Part shown: positions 1-7,381 of the stretch, in pieces | How positions within the stretch are numbered: position 1 is the stretch's first letter | Layout of the letters: each line of letters starts with the position of its first letter | NCBI GenBank assembly: GCA_016290885.1 | Contig: JAEEVN010000005.1 | Span: 1 to 58,321 of the forward strand | Reading direction: 5' to 3' | Source: Caryophanales bacterium | Lineage (GTDB): Bacteria; Bacillota_I; Bacilli_A; RF39; UBA660 | Length of the DNA stretch: 58,321 nt | The notes under the pieces: generated by a model | The model's input: only the letters and a program-made list of their open reading frames with translations | Databases searched by the model: none | Told to the model about the DNA's origin: nothing | Position numbers and translations under genes: made by a program

Positions 1-2
1 TT

Positions 3-725
3 ATAGAATTTAAGAATGTATACTTTGGATACCCAGATGAACAAGATATCTTAAAGAATTTTAATTTAAAACTTGAACCTAATAAAAAGATAGCTATAGT
101 AGGCAGATCTGGTCAAGGTAAATCTACATTATTTAATCTATTAACAAGAGTATTTGATGTAAGAAAAGGATCTATTACACTTGATGGTATAGATATAAAA
201 GATTTAGATGAAAAAACTATTAGAAAGAATATATCTATTATTAGACAAGAACCATTTATATTTAATAGAACTATTAAAGATAACTTTAAAGTAGTAAATA
301 AGAATATTAAACTAGATGAAATAAAAGAATATAATAAAAAAGCTTATCTAGATGATTATATAGAATCTTTACCAGATAAATATAATACATTACTTGGTGA
401 AGGTGGAGTAAATCTATCTGGAGGTCAAAAACAAAGATTATCAATTGCAAGAACTTTAACAAAAGATACTAAAGTAATTCTATTTGATGAAGCTACTTCT
501 GCACTTGATAACAATTCGCAAGAATATATTAAGAAAACTATTAATAATTTAGTTAAAGATCATACAGTAGTAATAGTAGCTCATAGATTATCTACTATCA
601 TAGATGCAGATGTTATTTATGTAGTAGATGGTGGTAAAATCGTGGGTGAAGGAACACATGAATACTTATTAAAAACAAATAAGATTTATAAAAATCTATA
701 TGAAACTGAATCTTTAAATTCATAA
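3..725 (+). CDS. ABC exporter, ATP-binding half (5'-truncated by window)
   Basis: C-terminal nucleotide-binding domain of a multidrug/lipid-type ABC half-transporter, which powers export across the membrane by ATP hydrolysis. The reading frame is open from base 3; the start and membrane domain lie outside the window. Visible motifs, in fragment numbering: Walker A GRSGQGKS (34-41), signature LSGGQKQR (about 138-145), Walker B VILFDEATSALD (about 157-168), and the H-loop His in VAHRLS. The motif set is complete, so the domain should be active. The fusion of membrane and ATPase domains is inferred from family architecture. An intrinsic terminator follows directly. The substrate cannot be told from this part. 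Confidence 0.9.
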   Translation: MEFKNVYFGYPDEQDILKNFNLKLEPNKKIAIVGRSGQGKSTLFNLLTRVFDVRKGSITLDGIDIKDLDEKTIRKNISIIRQEPFIFNRTIKDNFKVVNKNIKLDEIKEYNKKAYLDDYIESLPDKYNTLLGEGGVNLSGGQKQRLSIARTLTKDTKVILFDEATSALDNNSQEYIKKTINNLVKDHTVVIVAHRLSTIIDADVIYVVDGGKIVGEGTHEYLLKTNKIYKNLYETESLNS

Positions 726-752
726 AAAGATAGCTAATGCTATCTTTTTTAT
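726..752 (+). terminator. Intrinsic terminator after the ABC gene
   Basis: Stem AAAGATAGC/GCTATCTTT with a 4-nt loop, followed by a T-run. It begins at the stop codon of the ABC gene and insulates it from the toxin-like locus downstream. Confidence 0.8.
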
Positions 753-760
753 TTTCATAG

Positions 761-795
761 GGGGAATTTTTAAATTTAACGCGAATATAATATAT
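761..795 (+). promoter_or_regulatory. Promoter of the small-peptide mRNA, sigma-H-like motif
   Basis: GGGGAATT (761-768), 14 bases, then GAATATAATATAT (783-795). A housekeeping TATAAT can be read at 786-791, but the bases 17 upstream are GGAATT and not TTGACA. The same two blocks with the same spacing precede radC (34415-34449). The arrangement fits a sigma-H-type promoter (AGGAATT...GAAT). The start site would fall at about 797, the first base of the left inverted-repeat arm. The sigma factor assignment is inference. Confidence 0.55.
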
Positions 796-848
796 GGAGC
801 ATTTAAAGCTTAGTGTCTACCGACTTTTCTAGAAAGGAGGTGATATAG

Positions 849-935
849 ATGAGAAAACGTTTATACGTATTGAGTATCTTACTCTTTTCATCCATAATTT
901 TATATCTCCTATTACTAATAATAGAAGCAATGTAA
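849..935 (+). CDS. 28-residue hydrophobic peptide, putative type I toxin
   Basis: Encodes a basic start (MRKR), then a single hydrophobic span of about 20 residues (VLSILLFSSIILYLLLLII), ending IEAM. Length and make-up match membrane-acting type I toxins as a class, but I recognise no specific family. The SD is exceptional: bases 831-844 are a 14-base perfect complement of the 16S rRNA 3' tail, 4 bases before ATG. A CTCCT inside the gene (906-910) could mask it. The 3' untranslated region overlaps a convergent antisense RNA with its own promoter and terminator. Toxicity is inferred from architecture. A small membrane peptide with another role is possible. Confidence 0.7.
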   Translation: MRKRLYVLSILLFSSIILYLLLLIIEAM

Positions 936-967
936 AAAAAAGACACTTAAGCTTATAGCTTAAGTGT
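934..967 (-). terminator. Terminator of the antisense RNA
   Basis: Perfect 11-bp stem ACACTTAAGCT/AGCTTAAGTGT, loop of three, then U8 on the minus strand (A8 at 934-941). On the plus strand no T-run follows, so it acts only on the leftward transcript. The peptide mRNA should read through it. Confidence 0.75.
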
Positions 968-1013
968 TCAAACCAAAAAGGTAGACACTTAGTTATAAAC
1001 TAAATGCTCCTCT
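934..1013 (-). ncRNA. Putative antisense antitoxin RNA (~78 nt)
   Basis: A minus-strand promoter (1048-1020) predicts a start at about 1013. The RNA runs leftward through the right repeat arm and ends at a strong intrinsic terminator: an 11-bp perfect stem (943-953 with 957-967, 3-nt loop) followed by eight U. It is fully complementary to the 3' untranslated region of the peptide mRNA. It also begins with the same GGAGCATTTA...AGTGTCTACC sequence as the 5' end of that mRNA. This matches antitoxin RNAs that target the toxin message 3' end (txpA/RatA, bsrG/SR4 type). Ends are predicted from promoter and terminator only. Confidence 0.65.
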
Positions 1014-1019
1014 AAATAA

Positions 1020-1048
1020 ATTATAGCATAAAATAGTAATATATACAA
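1020..1048 (-). promoter_or_regulatory. Promoter of the antisense RNA
   Basis: On the minus strand, -35 TTGTAT (1048-1043), 17-base spacer, -10 TATAAT (1025-1020). This is a near-consensus housekeeping promoter and contrasts with the unusual promoter of the opposing peptide gene. Confidence 0.65.
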
Positions 1049-1156
1049 TTCTTTTAGCATAATATGTTTTTGGAAAATATTGTTAAGTTATAAGAAAAAT
1101 CTTTTCTTTTTATAAGATTTATGATAGAATTATCTATATGATATGGAGGGATATTC

Positions 1157-1555
1157 ATGGGAATGTTTGATAAAATTTTAGGAAAAGAAGATGAGACTAA
1201 GACTGTAGAAGATGAATTCTACACATTAACTCCAGATGAAGCTTATAAAGATACTAATAGTGAAGGTAATAAAATGATATTACTTGAACCAAGAGCATAT
1301 TCTGAAAGCCAACAAATAGCTGATCATTTAAAGAAAAGAAATGCTGTTGTTGTTAATTTAAAAAGAGTAACTCCAGAGCAAGCTAAGAGAATAGTAGATT
1401 TCTTAAGTGGAACTTTATATGCTATTGGTGGAGATTTACAAAAATTAGGTTCAGGGATTTTCCTTTGTACACCAAAAAATATTAATGTACAAGGTAAAAT
1501 GACTGATGAAGAAGATAAAAAGGCTAAAACTAAAAACGATGATTTAGATTTATAA
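1157..1555 (+). CDS. sepF: Cell division protein SepF
   Basis: SepF anchors and bundles FtsZ at the division septum in Firmicutes. The 132-residue protein has the family layout: an N-terminal amphipathic membrane-targeting stretch (MGMFDKILG), an acidic linker to about residue 35, the SepF core (about 38-110, with ILLEPRAYSESQQIADHL and a conserved GGDLQKLGSGIFLCTP segment) and a short charged tail. SD GGAGGG is well spaced. It lies just upstream of a divIVA-like gene and ileS, the usual order at the end of Firmicutes division clusters, although ylmG and ylmH are absent here. Confidence 0.93.
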   Translation: MGMFDKILGKEDETKTVEDEFYTLTPDEAYKDTNSEGNKMILLEPRAYSESQQIADHLKKRNAVVVNLKRVTPEQAKRIVDFLSGTLYAIGGDLQKLGSGIFLCTPKNINVQGKMTDEEDKKAKTKNDDLDL

Positions 1556-1558
1556 TAC

Positions 1559-1587
1559 TTGATTTTATAATAAATTAGTATTATAAT
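1559..1587 (+). promoter_or_regulatory. Housekeeping promoter for the divIVA-like gene
   Basis: -35 TTGATT (1559-1564), 17-base spacer, -10 TATAAT (1582-1587), in the gap between sepF and the divIVA-like gene. Confidence 0.55.
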
Positions 1588-1613
1588 AACTAACCATTAG
1601 TTGAGGGTGGTTT

Positions 1614-1823
1614 ATGGATAAGTTTAATAAGACCATTTATGGCTATGATCCAGTAGAAGTTAAAACTTACCTGGATGAAATTATCAGTTTAGTTGAAAAA
1701 GTAGTAGCATCTAATAAAGAAAAGAATAATGAAATAATTAGACTTAGTAAAGAATTAGAGGAAACTAAAGCTAAATATGATGAATTAAAAGACAATTTTG
1801 ATAAAGTTATTAATAATAAATGA
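1614..1823 (+). CDS. Short DivIVA-domain protein
   Basis: 69-residue protein matching only the N-terminal lipid-binding part of DivIVA (FNKTIYGYDPVEVKTYLDEI, about residues 4-23) followed by one coiled coil to the end. DivIVA usually exceeds 150 residues and has a second long coiled coil and tetramerisation tail, both missing here. GpsB is also short but keeps a C-terminal domain not seen here. The position between sepF and ileS is the usual place of divIVA. It ends with TGA, evidence that TGA is a stop in this genome. It may mark curved membrane or division sites, but the reduced form makes the role uncertain. Confidence 0.75.
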   Translation: MDKFNKTIYGYDPVEVKTYLDEIISLVEKVVASNKEKNNEIIRLSKELEETKAKYDELKDNFDKVINNK

Positions 1824-2022
1824 TAGAGACGAATATTTAAATACTTTTAAGAGAGTTAACGGTTGGTGTAAGTTAATAAGTTATAAATATTAGATCACTC
1901 TTGATATCCTTATTTGAATAATTAGAATAAGGCGTTTAACTAACGTTATAGTATAAGAGCATAGAAAGTCTATGAAGTAAGGTGGTACCGCCTAATGGGT
2001 CCTTACATCATAGACTTTTTTT
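1824..2022 (+). promoter_or_regulatory. T-box riboswitch, Ile specifier, upstream of ileS
   Basis: T-box leader that senses uncharged tRNA-Ile and controls ileS. Visible parts: the Stem I signature AGAGAGTT...GGTTGGTG (about 1850-1867), the specifier ATC (1906-1908), the T-box sequence AAGGTGGTACCGC (1979-1991), and a terminator whose 3' arm is TCATAGAC followed by T7. TGGT in the antiterminator bulge pairs with an ACCA acceptor end, as expected for tRNA-Ile. Boundaries are approximate. Confidence 0.92.
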
Positions 2023-2043
2023 ATATTTAAAGGAGGAATATAT

Positions 2044-5000
2044 ATGGTATTCGAAAAATTAAAAAATGAAACACCTTTTGAAATGAATCAAAGGGTAGGA
2101 AAAAATTGGAAAGACAATGAAATATTTAAAAAATCTATTGAAAATAGACCAGATGATAATAGATTTGTCTTTTATGATGGGCCAATTTATGCTAATGCAA
2201 AACCTGGTTTACATCACATGTATGCAAAAGAAATAAAAGATGCATTCTGTAGATATAAAACTATGAAAGGTTATAAAGTACTTAGGAAAATAGGATTAGA
2301 TACTCATGGATTACCTGTTGAAGTTAACGTTGAAAAGAAACTTGGTTTTAATGGTAAAGATGATATTGAAAAATTTGGGATTCAAAACTTTATAAATGAA
2401 TGTAGGAATACTACAGATACATGTATTGATGATGTTAAAAAATTAACTAATATGATGGGTCAATTTATTGACTTTGATGATCCTTATGTTACATGTGATA
2501 ATAAATTTATTGAATCTGAATGGTGGATAATAAATGAAATGCATAAAAAAGGATTAATATATGAAGGAAATAGAGTACTTCCATATTGCCCTAGATGTGG
2601 TACAGAACTTTCTAACTTTGAAGTGGCGCAAGGATATAAAGATGTATCTGTAAATACTGTTATAGCACCATTTAAAGTAGTTGATAAAGATGAATATTTC
2701 TTAGCTTGGACAACAACACCATGGACTTTAATGGCTAACTTAGCTCTTTGTGTTAATCCAGATGAAGACTATGTTAAAGTAGAAAGTATGGGATATAAAT
2801 TTATCTTAGCTAAAGCTTTAGCAGATTCAGTTCTAGGAGAAGATTACTGCATACTTGAAACATGTAAAGGTAAAGACTTAGTAGGAACTAAATATGAACA
2901 ATTAATGCCATTTGTTAAAGTAGATGGTAAAGCATTTGAAGTAGTAGCAGATTCTTATGTAACTATGGAAGATGGTACTGGTATAGTACATATTGCTCCA
3001 GCATATGGCGCTGATGATAATAGAATAGCTAAAGATAATGGTATTACTTTTGTTAATCCAGTAGGTCTTGATGGTAAATATACTGAAGGACCATGGGCAG
3101 GTAGATTAGTAACTGATCCAGAACTTGAAATAGATATAATTAGATGGTTAAAGGAAAATGATAAATTATTTAAGAAAATAAAGATTAACCATGAATATCC
3201 ACATTGTTGGAGATGTAAACAACCACTTATCTATTTTGCTAAACCAGCATGGTATTTAAATAATACCTCAATGAAAGATAAGATAATTGAAGCTAATAGT
3301 AAAATTAATTGGCATCCATCATTTGTTGGTGAAAAGAGATTTAATAACTGGCTTGAAAATATGGTTGACTGGGGTATTGGAAGAAATAGATATTGGGGAT
3401 GCCCACTACCTATTTGGAAATGTGAATGTGGGCATTTTGATGTAATTGGTTCAATCGCAGAATTAAAAGAAAAAGCACTTGAAGAAATAAAAGATGAAGA
3501 ATTAGATTTACATAGACCATATGTAGATAATATTCATATAAGATGTTCTAAGTGTGGTAAAGTAATGACACGTGAAAAAGATGTTATGGACGTTTGGTTT
3601 GATTCTGGATCAATGCCATATGCTCAATATCATTATCCGTTTGAAAATAAAGAATTATTTGAAAAACAATTTCCAGCAGATTTTATCGCTGAAGGTATAG
3701 ATCAAACAAGAGGTTGGTTCTATGTACTTCTTGTAATATCTACAATTATTTCAGGAGAAAGTTCTTATAAGAATGTACTTGTTAATGACTTGATGCTTGA
3801 TGCTAATGGTAAAAAGATGAGTAAATCTCTTGGTAATATAGTAGAACCATTTACTACAATAGAAAACTATGGAGCAGATTCTGTAAGATTCTATTTAATG
3901 AATATTGGACCTGTATGGACACCAATTAAATTTGATCATAAAGCACTTGATGAAGTAGTATCTAAGTTCTATAACACATTAAAAAATACATATACATTCT
4001 TTGAATTATATGCTAATACTGATAATGTAGATCCTAGAACTTATGATGTTAAATATGAAGAACTTGATGAAATAGATAAATGGTTATTATCAAAATATAA
4101 TACATTAGTTAAGAATGTAACTGATTCATATGAAGAATATGATTTAAATAAAGTAGTTAAATACTTAATAACATTCTTAAATGATGATTTATCTAACTGG
4201 TATATTAGAAGAAATAGAAGAAGATTCTGGGGATCAGAACTTGATACTTCTAAAAAAGCAGTATATAAAACTACTTATGATGTATTAATTGGATTCCTTA
4301 AGTTAGTAGCTCCAATTGCACCATTTATAACAGATGATATATATACCAAACTTACTAACGAAGAATCAATTCATTTAAGTGATTTCCCTAAATATGATGA
4401 AACTAAAGTAAATGAAAAAATAGAAACTAGAATGGACCTTGTAAGAGATTTAATTTCTTTAGGTAGAAATGCTAGAGAAGAAGCTAAGATAAAAGTTAGA
4501 CAACCTATATCTAAAGCTATTCTTGATGGTAAGAATGAAGAATTAATTTCAGATCTAGTAGACTTAATAAAAGAAGAATTAAATGTTAAAGAAGTAGTAT
4601 TCGAAAAAGATTTAACTAAATTTATGACTTTAGAAATTAAACCTAACTTTAAAGTATGTGGTAAGATGTTTGGTAAAAATATAAATGATTATGCAAATAA
4701 ATTACTGGAACTTAATCAAGAAGATATAAATAATTTATCTAAAGGTAATAGTGTTAAAGTTAGATTCATGGAAGAAGACTTAGAAATAACACCAGATATG
4801 GTTGATATTAGAGTTAATTCTAAAGAAGGATATGATGCTGCATACTTAAATGATAATTTTATAGTTATAGACACTACTTTAAATGAAGATTTAATATTAG
4901 AAGGTATTGCAAGAGAAATAGTATCTAAAGTTCAAAATCTAAGAAAAGATTCTGGCTTTGAAGTAGAAAATAGAATTGATTTATATTATGATGGAGATCT

Positions 5001-5136
5001 TGATGATGTACTTAGTAAATTTACTGATTATATCAAAAAAGAAACATTATCTCTTGATATAATTAAAACTACTTTAGATAGTGAATCTTATGATATTAAT
5101 GGTAGAGAAGTTAAATTAAAAGTAGAAAGAAAATAG
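2044..5136 (+). CDS. ileS: Isoleucyl-tRNA synthetase, type 2, with GxHH signature
   Basis: Charges tRNA-Ile and edits misactivated valine. The 1030-residue protein is the eukaryote-like IleRS2 form. The class I signature reads GLHH (residues 55-58) in place of HxGH, in the context GPIYANAKPGLHHMYAKEIK. KMSKS is intact at 591-595. The CP1 editing domain shows TTTPWTL (223-229) and a GTGIVHIAPAYG segment. Cys pairs CPRC (182-185) and CSKC (about 500) suggest zinc sites. SD AAAGGAGG is strong. IleRS2 enzymes resist mupirocin, and those with GxHH are reported as hyper-resistant, so resistance is predicted here. It is controlled by the preceding T-box. Confidence 0.95.
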   Translation: MVFEKLKNETPFEMNQRVGKNWKDNEIFKKSIENRPDDNRFVFYDGPIYANAKPGLHHMYAKEIKDAFCRYKTMKGYKVLRKIGLDTHGLPVEVNVEKKLGFNGKDDIEKFGIQNFINECRNTTDTCIDDVKKLTNMMGQFIDFDDPYVTCDNKFIESEWWIINEMHKKGLIYEGNRVLPYCPRCGTELSNFEVAQGYKDVSVNTVIAPFKVVDKDEYFLAWTTTPWTLMANLALCVNPDEDYVKVESMGYKFILAKALADSVLGEDYCILETCKGKDLVGTKYEQLMPFVKVDGKAFEVVADSYVTMEDGTGIVHIAPAYGADDNRIAKDNGITFVNPVGLDGKYTEGPWAGRLVTDPELEIDIIRWLKENDKLFKKIKINHEYPHCWRCKQPLIYFAKPAWYLNNTSMKDKIIEANSKINWHPSFVGEKRFNNWLENMVDWGIGRNRYWGCPLPIWKCECGHFDVIGSIAELKEKALEEIKDEELDLHRPYVDNIHIRCSKCGKVMTREKDVMDVWFDSGSMPYAQYHYPFENKELFEKQFPADFIAEGIDQTRGWFYVLLVISTIISGESSYKNVLVNDLMLDANGKKMSKSLGNIVEPFTTIENYGADSVRFYLMNIGPVWTPIKFDHKALDEVVSKFYNTLKNTYTFFELYANTDNVDPRTYDVKYEELDEIDKWLLSKYNTLVKNVTDSYEEYDLNKVVKYLITFLNDDLSNWYIRRNRRRFWGSELDTSKKAVYKTTYDVLIGFLKLVAPIAPFITDDIYTKLTNEESIHLSDFPKYDETKVNEKIETRMDLVRDLISLGRNAREEAKIKVRQPISKAILDGKNEELISDLVDLIKEELNVKEVVFEKDLTKFMTLEIKPNFKVCGKMFGKNINDYANKLLELNQEDINNLSKGNSVKVRFMEEDLEITPDMVDIRVNSKEGYDAAYLNDNFIVIDTTLNEDLILEGIAREIVSKVQNLRKDSGFEVENRIDLYYDGDLDDVLSKFTDYIKKETLSLDIIKTTLDSESYDINGREVKLKVERK

Positions 5137-5150
5137 TGTAAAGCATAAAT

Positions 5151-5179
5151 AAGAAGCATAATTATATGCTTCTTTTTTA
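5151..5179 (+). terminator. Terminator after ileS
   Basis: Stem AGAAGCATA/TATGCTTCT with a 4-nt loop and a T-run. Confidence 0.8.
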
Positions 5180-5210
5180 TGTTATAATTATATTATAGAG
5201 AGGTATATAT

Positions 5211-6209
5211 ATGACAATAGATTATCAAATTGATAAAGAAATTGAAAGACATAAAGAAAGAGTACAACAACTAAGAGATTTACTAAAAATGTATCAACAA
5301 AATAATGAAAATTATTATGTTGAAAGAAATATGGACCAAGCTATTAACGCAGGTATAGATCCAAATACTATAATTCAATATGGAGAAACAAGAAGTAACC
5401 TTAATCCATATGCAAAACAAATTGAAGATTTGCAAAAAGCACTTAATGAAGAAATAAAACTACATGCAGATAATATGGCTAGATTAAATAAAGAAAGAGA
5501 AGAATTAACAGAAAAGAAAGATATACCAGCTCATATAGATATAAACTATATAGCACCTGCTATTGAAGAAATAAAAAGACAAGTACCAGGTGTTTCTGAA
5601 ATACGTTCTAAAGGATTCTATTATGATTCATTTAGTAAAGTAGCATATGTATCTGTATTAAATAGAGATGGTTTAGTATCACAAGTAACTCTTAATAAAA
5701 AAGATTATGATTTATTAAGTGAATATTTTAATAGTTATCCAGAAGATATTAAAATACATGATTATGAAAAAGAAAATAAAGATAAAGATGAAGAAGTAAA
5801 AGAAACAAACGAACTTGAAGATGATAAATTATCTAAAGAAGAAATAATAGATAGATTAATTAAAGCAATGTTCCCAGAAGGAACAGATTATACGATGCTT
5901 CCTGATATAAAGAGAAATCTAGAAAGTAAATCAATAGAAGAATTACAAGAATCACTTGAAGAATATAATAAAATGAGTAATCAAAATCCAAATAATAAAC
6001 CTCTTGATCCTACATTAAATGTAGAAGATGAACAACTTAAAGATGATTTAATGAATGAAATAATAACAGCAATGTATCCTGATGGAGTAGAACTTAAAAA
6101 ACTTATTGAAACAAAAAATAATCTTGATAAGAAAACTACACCTGAATTACAACAAATGCTTGAAGAATTACAAAAAACAGAAGTTAAGGAGAATCCAACC
6201 TATAATTAG
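5211..6209 (+). CDS. Hypothetical coiled-coil protein with duplicated C-terminal module
   Basis: 332 residues, not recognised. Residues 1-105 are charged and heptad-like (coiled coil), without signal peptide or membrane span. A compact section follows (about 110-185, containing SKGFYYDSFSKVAYVSVLNRDG), then an acidic linker. The C-terminal half holds two copies of a ~45-residue module of the form EEIIDRLIKAMFPEGTDY...LESKSIEELQESLEE and DLMNEIITAMYPDGVE...LDKKTTPELQQMLEE. It stands alone between terminators with its own TATAAT upstream, so it is probably monocistronic. Likely a cytoplasmic scaffold or binding protein, but no function can be assigned. Confidence 0.75.
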   Translation: MTIDYQIDKEIERHKERVQQLRDLLKMYQQNNENYYVERNMDQAINAGIDPNTIIQYGETRSNLNPYAKQIEDLQKALNEEIKLHADNMARLNKEREELTEKKDIPAHIDINYIAPAIEEIKRQVPGVSEIRSKGFYYDSFSKVAYVSVLNRDGLVSQVTLNKKDYDLLSEYFNSYPEDIKIHDYEKENKDKDEEVKETNELEDDKLSKEEIIDRLIKAMFPEGTDYTMLPDIKRNLESKSIEELQESLEEYNKMSNQNPNNKPLDPTLNVEDEQLKDDLMNEIITAMYPDGVELKKLIETKNNLDKKTTPELQQMLEELQKTEVKENPTYN

Positions 6210-6230
6210 ATTGCAAATGCAATCTTTTTA
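6208..6230 (+). terminator. Terminator after the coiled-coil gene
   Basis: Stem AGATTGCA/TGCAATCT with a 2-nt gap and T5, starting inside the stop codon. Confidence 0.7.
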
Positions 6231-6258
6231 TGTGTTATAATATTTATAGGAGTTTAAT

Positions 6259-6933
6259 ATGAATATAGAAGAAATAATAAAGAAAAGACATTCTGTTAGA
6301 AGTTATACTTCTAAAGAGATAGAAAAAGAAAAAATAGATATATTGAATGAATTAATAAATGATATTAATCCTAAAGAAAATCTACATATTCAATTGATAA
6401 TAAATGATCCAGATGTATTTGATAAATATGGAGGGTTTATTCTTCAATATGGTAAATTACATAATTGTAAGAATTATATAGCTTTAATAGGTAAAAAAGA
6501 TGATAATTTACTTGAAGAAAAGTGTGGATATAATGGCGAAAAACTAGTATTAAAAGCTACCGGATTAGGTCTTAATACATGTTTTGTAGCAGGTACATAT
6601 AAAAAGAAATATGTTACTGCTAATATATCCGAAGATGAGGAATTAGTATGTGTAATTGCACTTGGGTATGGTGAAACAAATGGAAATGTAAGAAAGAGTA
6701 AATCCATTGAAGAAGTGACTGATTCAAAAGAATATCCAGATTGGTTTGAAAAAGGACTTGAATATGCATTACTTGCACCTACAGCACTTAATCAACAAAA
6801 ATTTAAATTAAATTATTTGGGAGACAATGTAGTAGAAGCAATTACTCTTACTGGGCCAAAATCTAAGATAGATATTGGTATTGTTAAATATCATTTTGAA
6901 CTTGGCGCAGGTAGAAAAATTATTTGGAAATAG
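6259..6933 (+). CDS. Nitroreductase-family FMN protein
   Basis: 224-residue protein of the nitroreductase (FMN oxidoreductase) superfamily. The N-terminal IIKKRHSVRSYTSKEI carries the family's Arg-Ser-x-Arg phosphate-binding signature. Internal GLGLNTCFVAGTY and VCVIALGYGE match the second-half FMN and dimer motifs. It probably reduces nitro or quinone-like substrates with NAD(P)H; the true substrate is unknown. The stop overlaps the SD of the next gene, another flavin-fold protein, so the two are likely co-transcribed. A TATAAT lies about 17 bases upstream of the start region. Confidence 0.85.
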   Translation: MNIEEIIKKRHSVRSYTSKEIEKEKIDILNELINDINPKENLHIQLIINDPDVFDKYGGFILQYGKLHNCKNYIALIGKKDDNLLEEKCGYNGEKLVLKATGLGLNTCFVAGTYKKKYVTANISEDEELVCVIALGYGETNGNVRKSKSIEEVTDSKEYPDWFEKGLEYALLAPTALNQQKFKLNYLGDNVVEAITLTGPKSKIDIGIVKYHFELGAGRKIIWK

Positions 6934-6941
6934 GAGGATTT

Positions 6942-7334
6942 GTGAAAGAAGTATATGAATTTTTAAAAGAAGCAGGAACATTTTATATTGCTACAATTGA
7001 TGGGGATAAACCAAGAGTTAGACCATTTGGAGTAGTAAATATATTTGAAGATAAATTATATATTCAAACTGGTAAGAGAAAAAATGTATCTAAACAAATA
7101 GAAATAAATAATAATGTAGAAATTTGCACATTTTTAAATGGCAAATGGATAAGATTAGAAGGCAAACTTATATCTGATGATAGAATAGAAGCTAAAAAGA
7201 GTATGTTAGATGCTAATCCATCACTTAGAAGTATGTATAATGAAAACGATGATAATACAGAAGTATTATATTTTAAAGATGCTACTGCTACTATCTATTC
7301 ATTTACAGAAGAACCAAAAGTAATTAAATTTTAA
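6942..7334 (+). CDS. Pyridoxamine 5'-phosphate oxidase-like flavin protein
   Basis: 130-residue protein with the split-barrel FMN-binding fold of PNPOx-like proteins: an N-terminal helix, then GTFYIATIDGDKPRVRPFGV and a strand pattern ending in LEGKLISDD. It is too short to be a true PdxH, so it is better called a PNPOx-family protein that may bind FMN or F420-like cofactors. I place the start at GTG 6942 because AGGAGG (6932-6937) lies four bases before it and the longer frame would need a TTG inside the previous gene. Tightly coupled to the nitroreductase gene. Confidence 0.82.
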   Translation: MKEVYEFLKEAGTFYIATIDGDKPRVRPFGVVNIFEDKLYIQTGKRKNVSKQIEINNNVEICTFLNGKWIRLEGKLISDDRIEAKKSMLDANPSLRSMYNENDDNTEVLYFKDATATIYSFTEEPKVIKF

Positions 7335-7363
7335 TTGATTTTATAAAGTTTTTATAGTATACT
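7335..7363 (+). promoter_or_regulatory. Promoter of the yceD-rpmF pair
   Basis: -35 TTGATT (7335-7340), 17-base spacer, -10 TATACT (7358-7363), directly after the preceding stop codon. Confidence 0.55.
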
Positions 7364-7381
7364 TTATATGCCGGAGGAAAT

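Larger units (their letters stand above)
796..1010. repeat. Inverted repeat closing the small-peptide transcript
   Basis: The left arm (796-821) and right arm (980-1010) are complementary in two blocks. GGAGCATTTA (796-805) pairs with TAAATGCTCC (1001-1010), and AGTGTCTACC (812-821) pairs with GGTAGACACT (980-989); the bases between the blocks differ. A plus-strand RNA starting near 797 and reading past 1010 can therefore pair its 5' and 3' ends around the peptide gene. This is the fold-back seen in hok- and AapA-type toxin messages. Confidence 0.7.

Noticed and set aside
943-967. Hairpin as terminator of the toxin mRNA
   Set aside because: No T-run follows on the plus strand; the A8/U8 run serves only the minus-strand transcript.
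796-1010. A par/Fst-type locus with direct repeats, as on plasmid pAD1
   Set aside because: The repeats here are inverted, so the antisense RNA has the same sequence as the toxin 5' end and is not complementary to it. Complementarity lies at the 3' end only, closer to txpA/RatA- or hok-type layouts.
1821-1823. Mycoplasma genetic code (TGA = Trp), suggested by base composition
   Set aside because: TGA ends the DivIVA-like gene and ybeY, and Trp in the conserved proteins is encoded by TGG.
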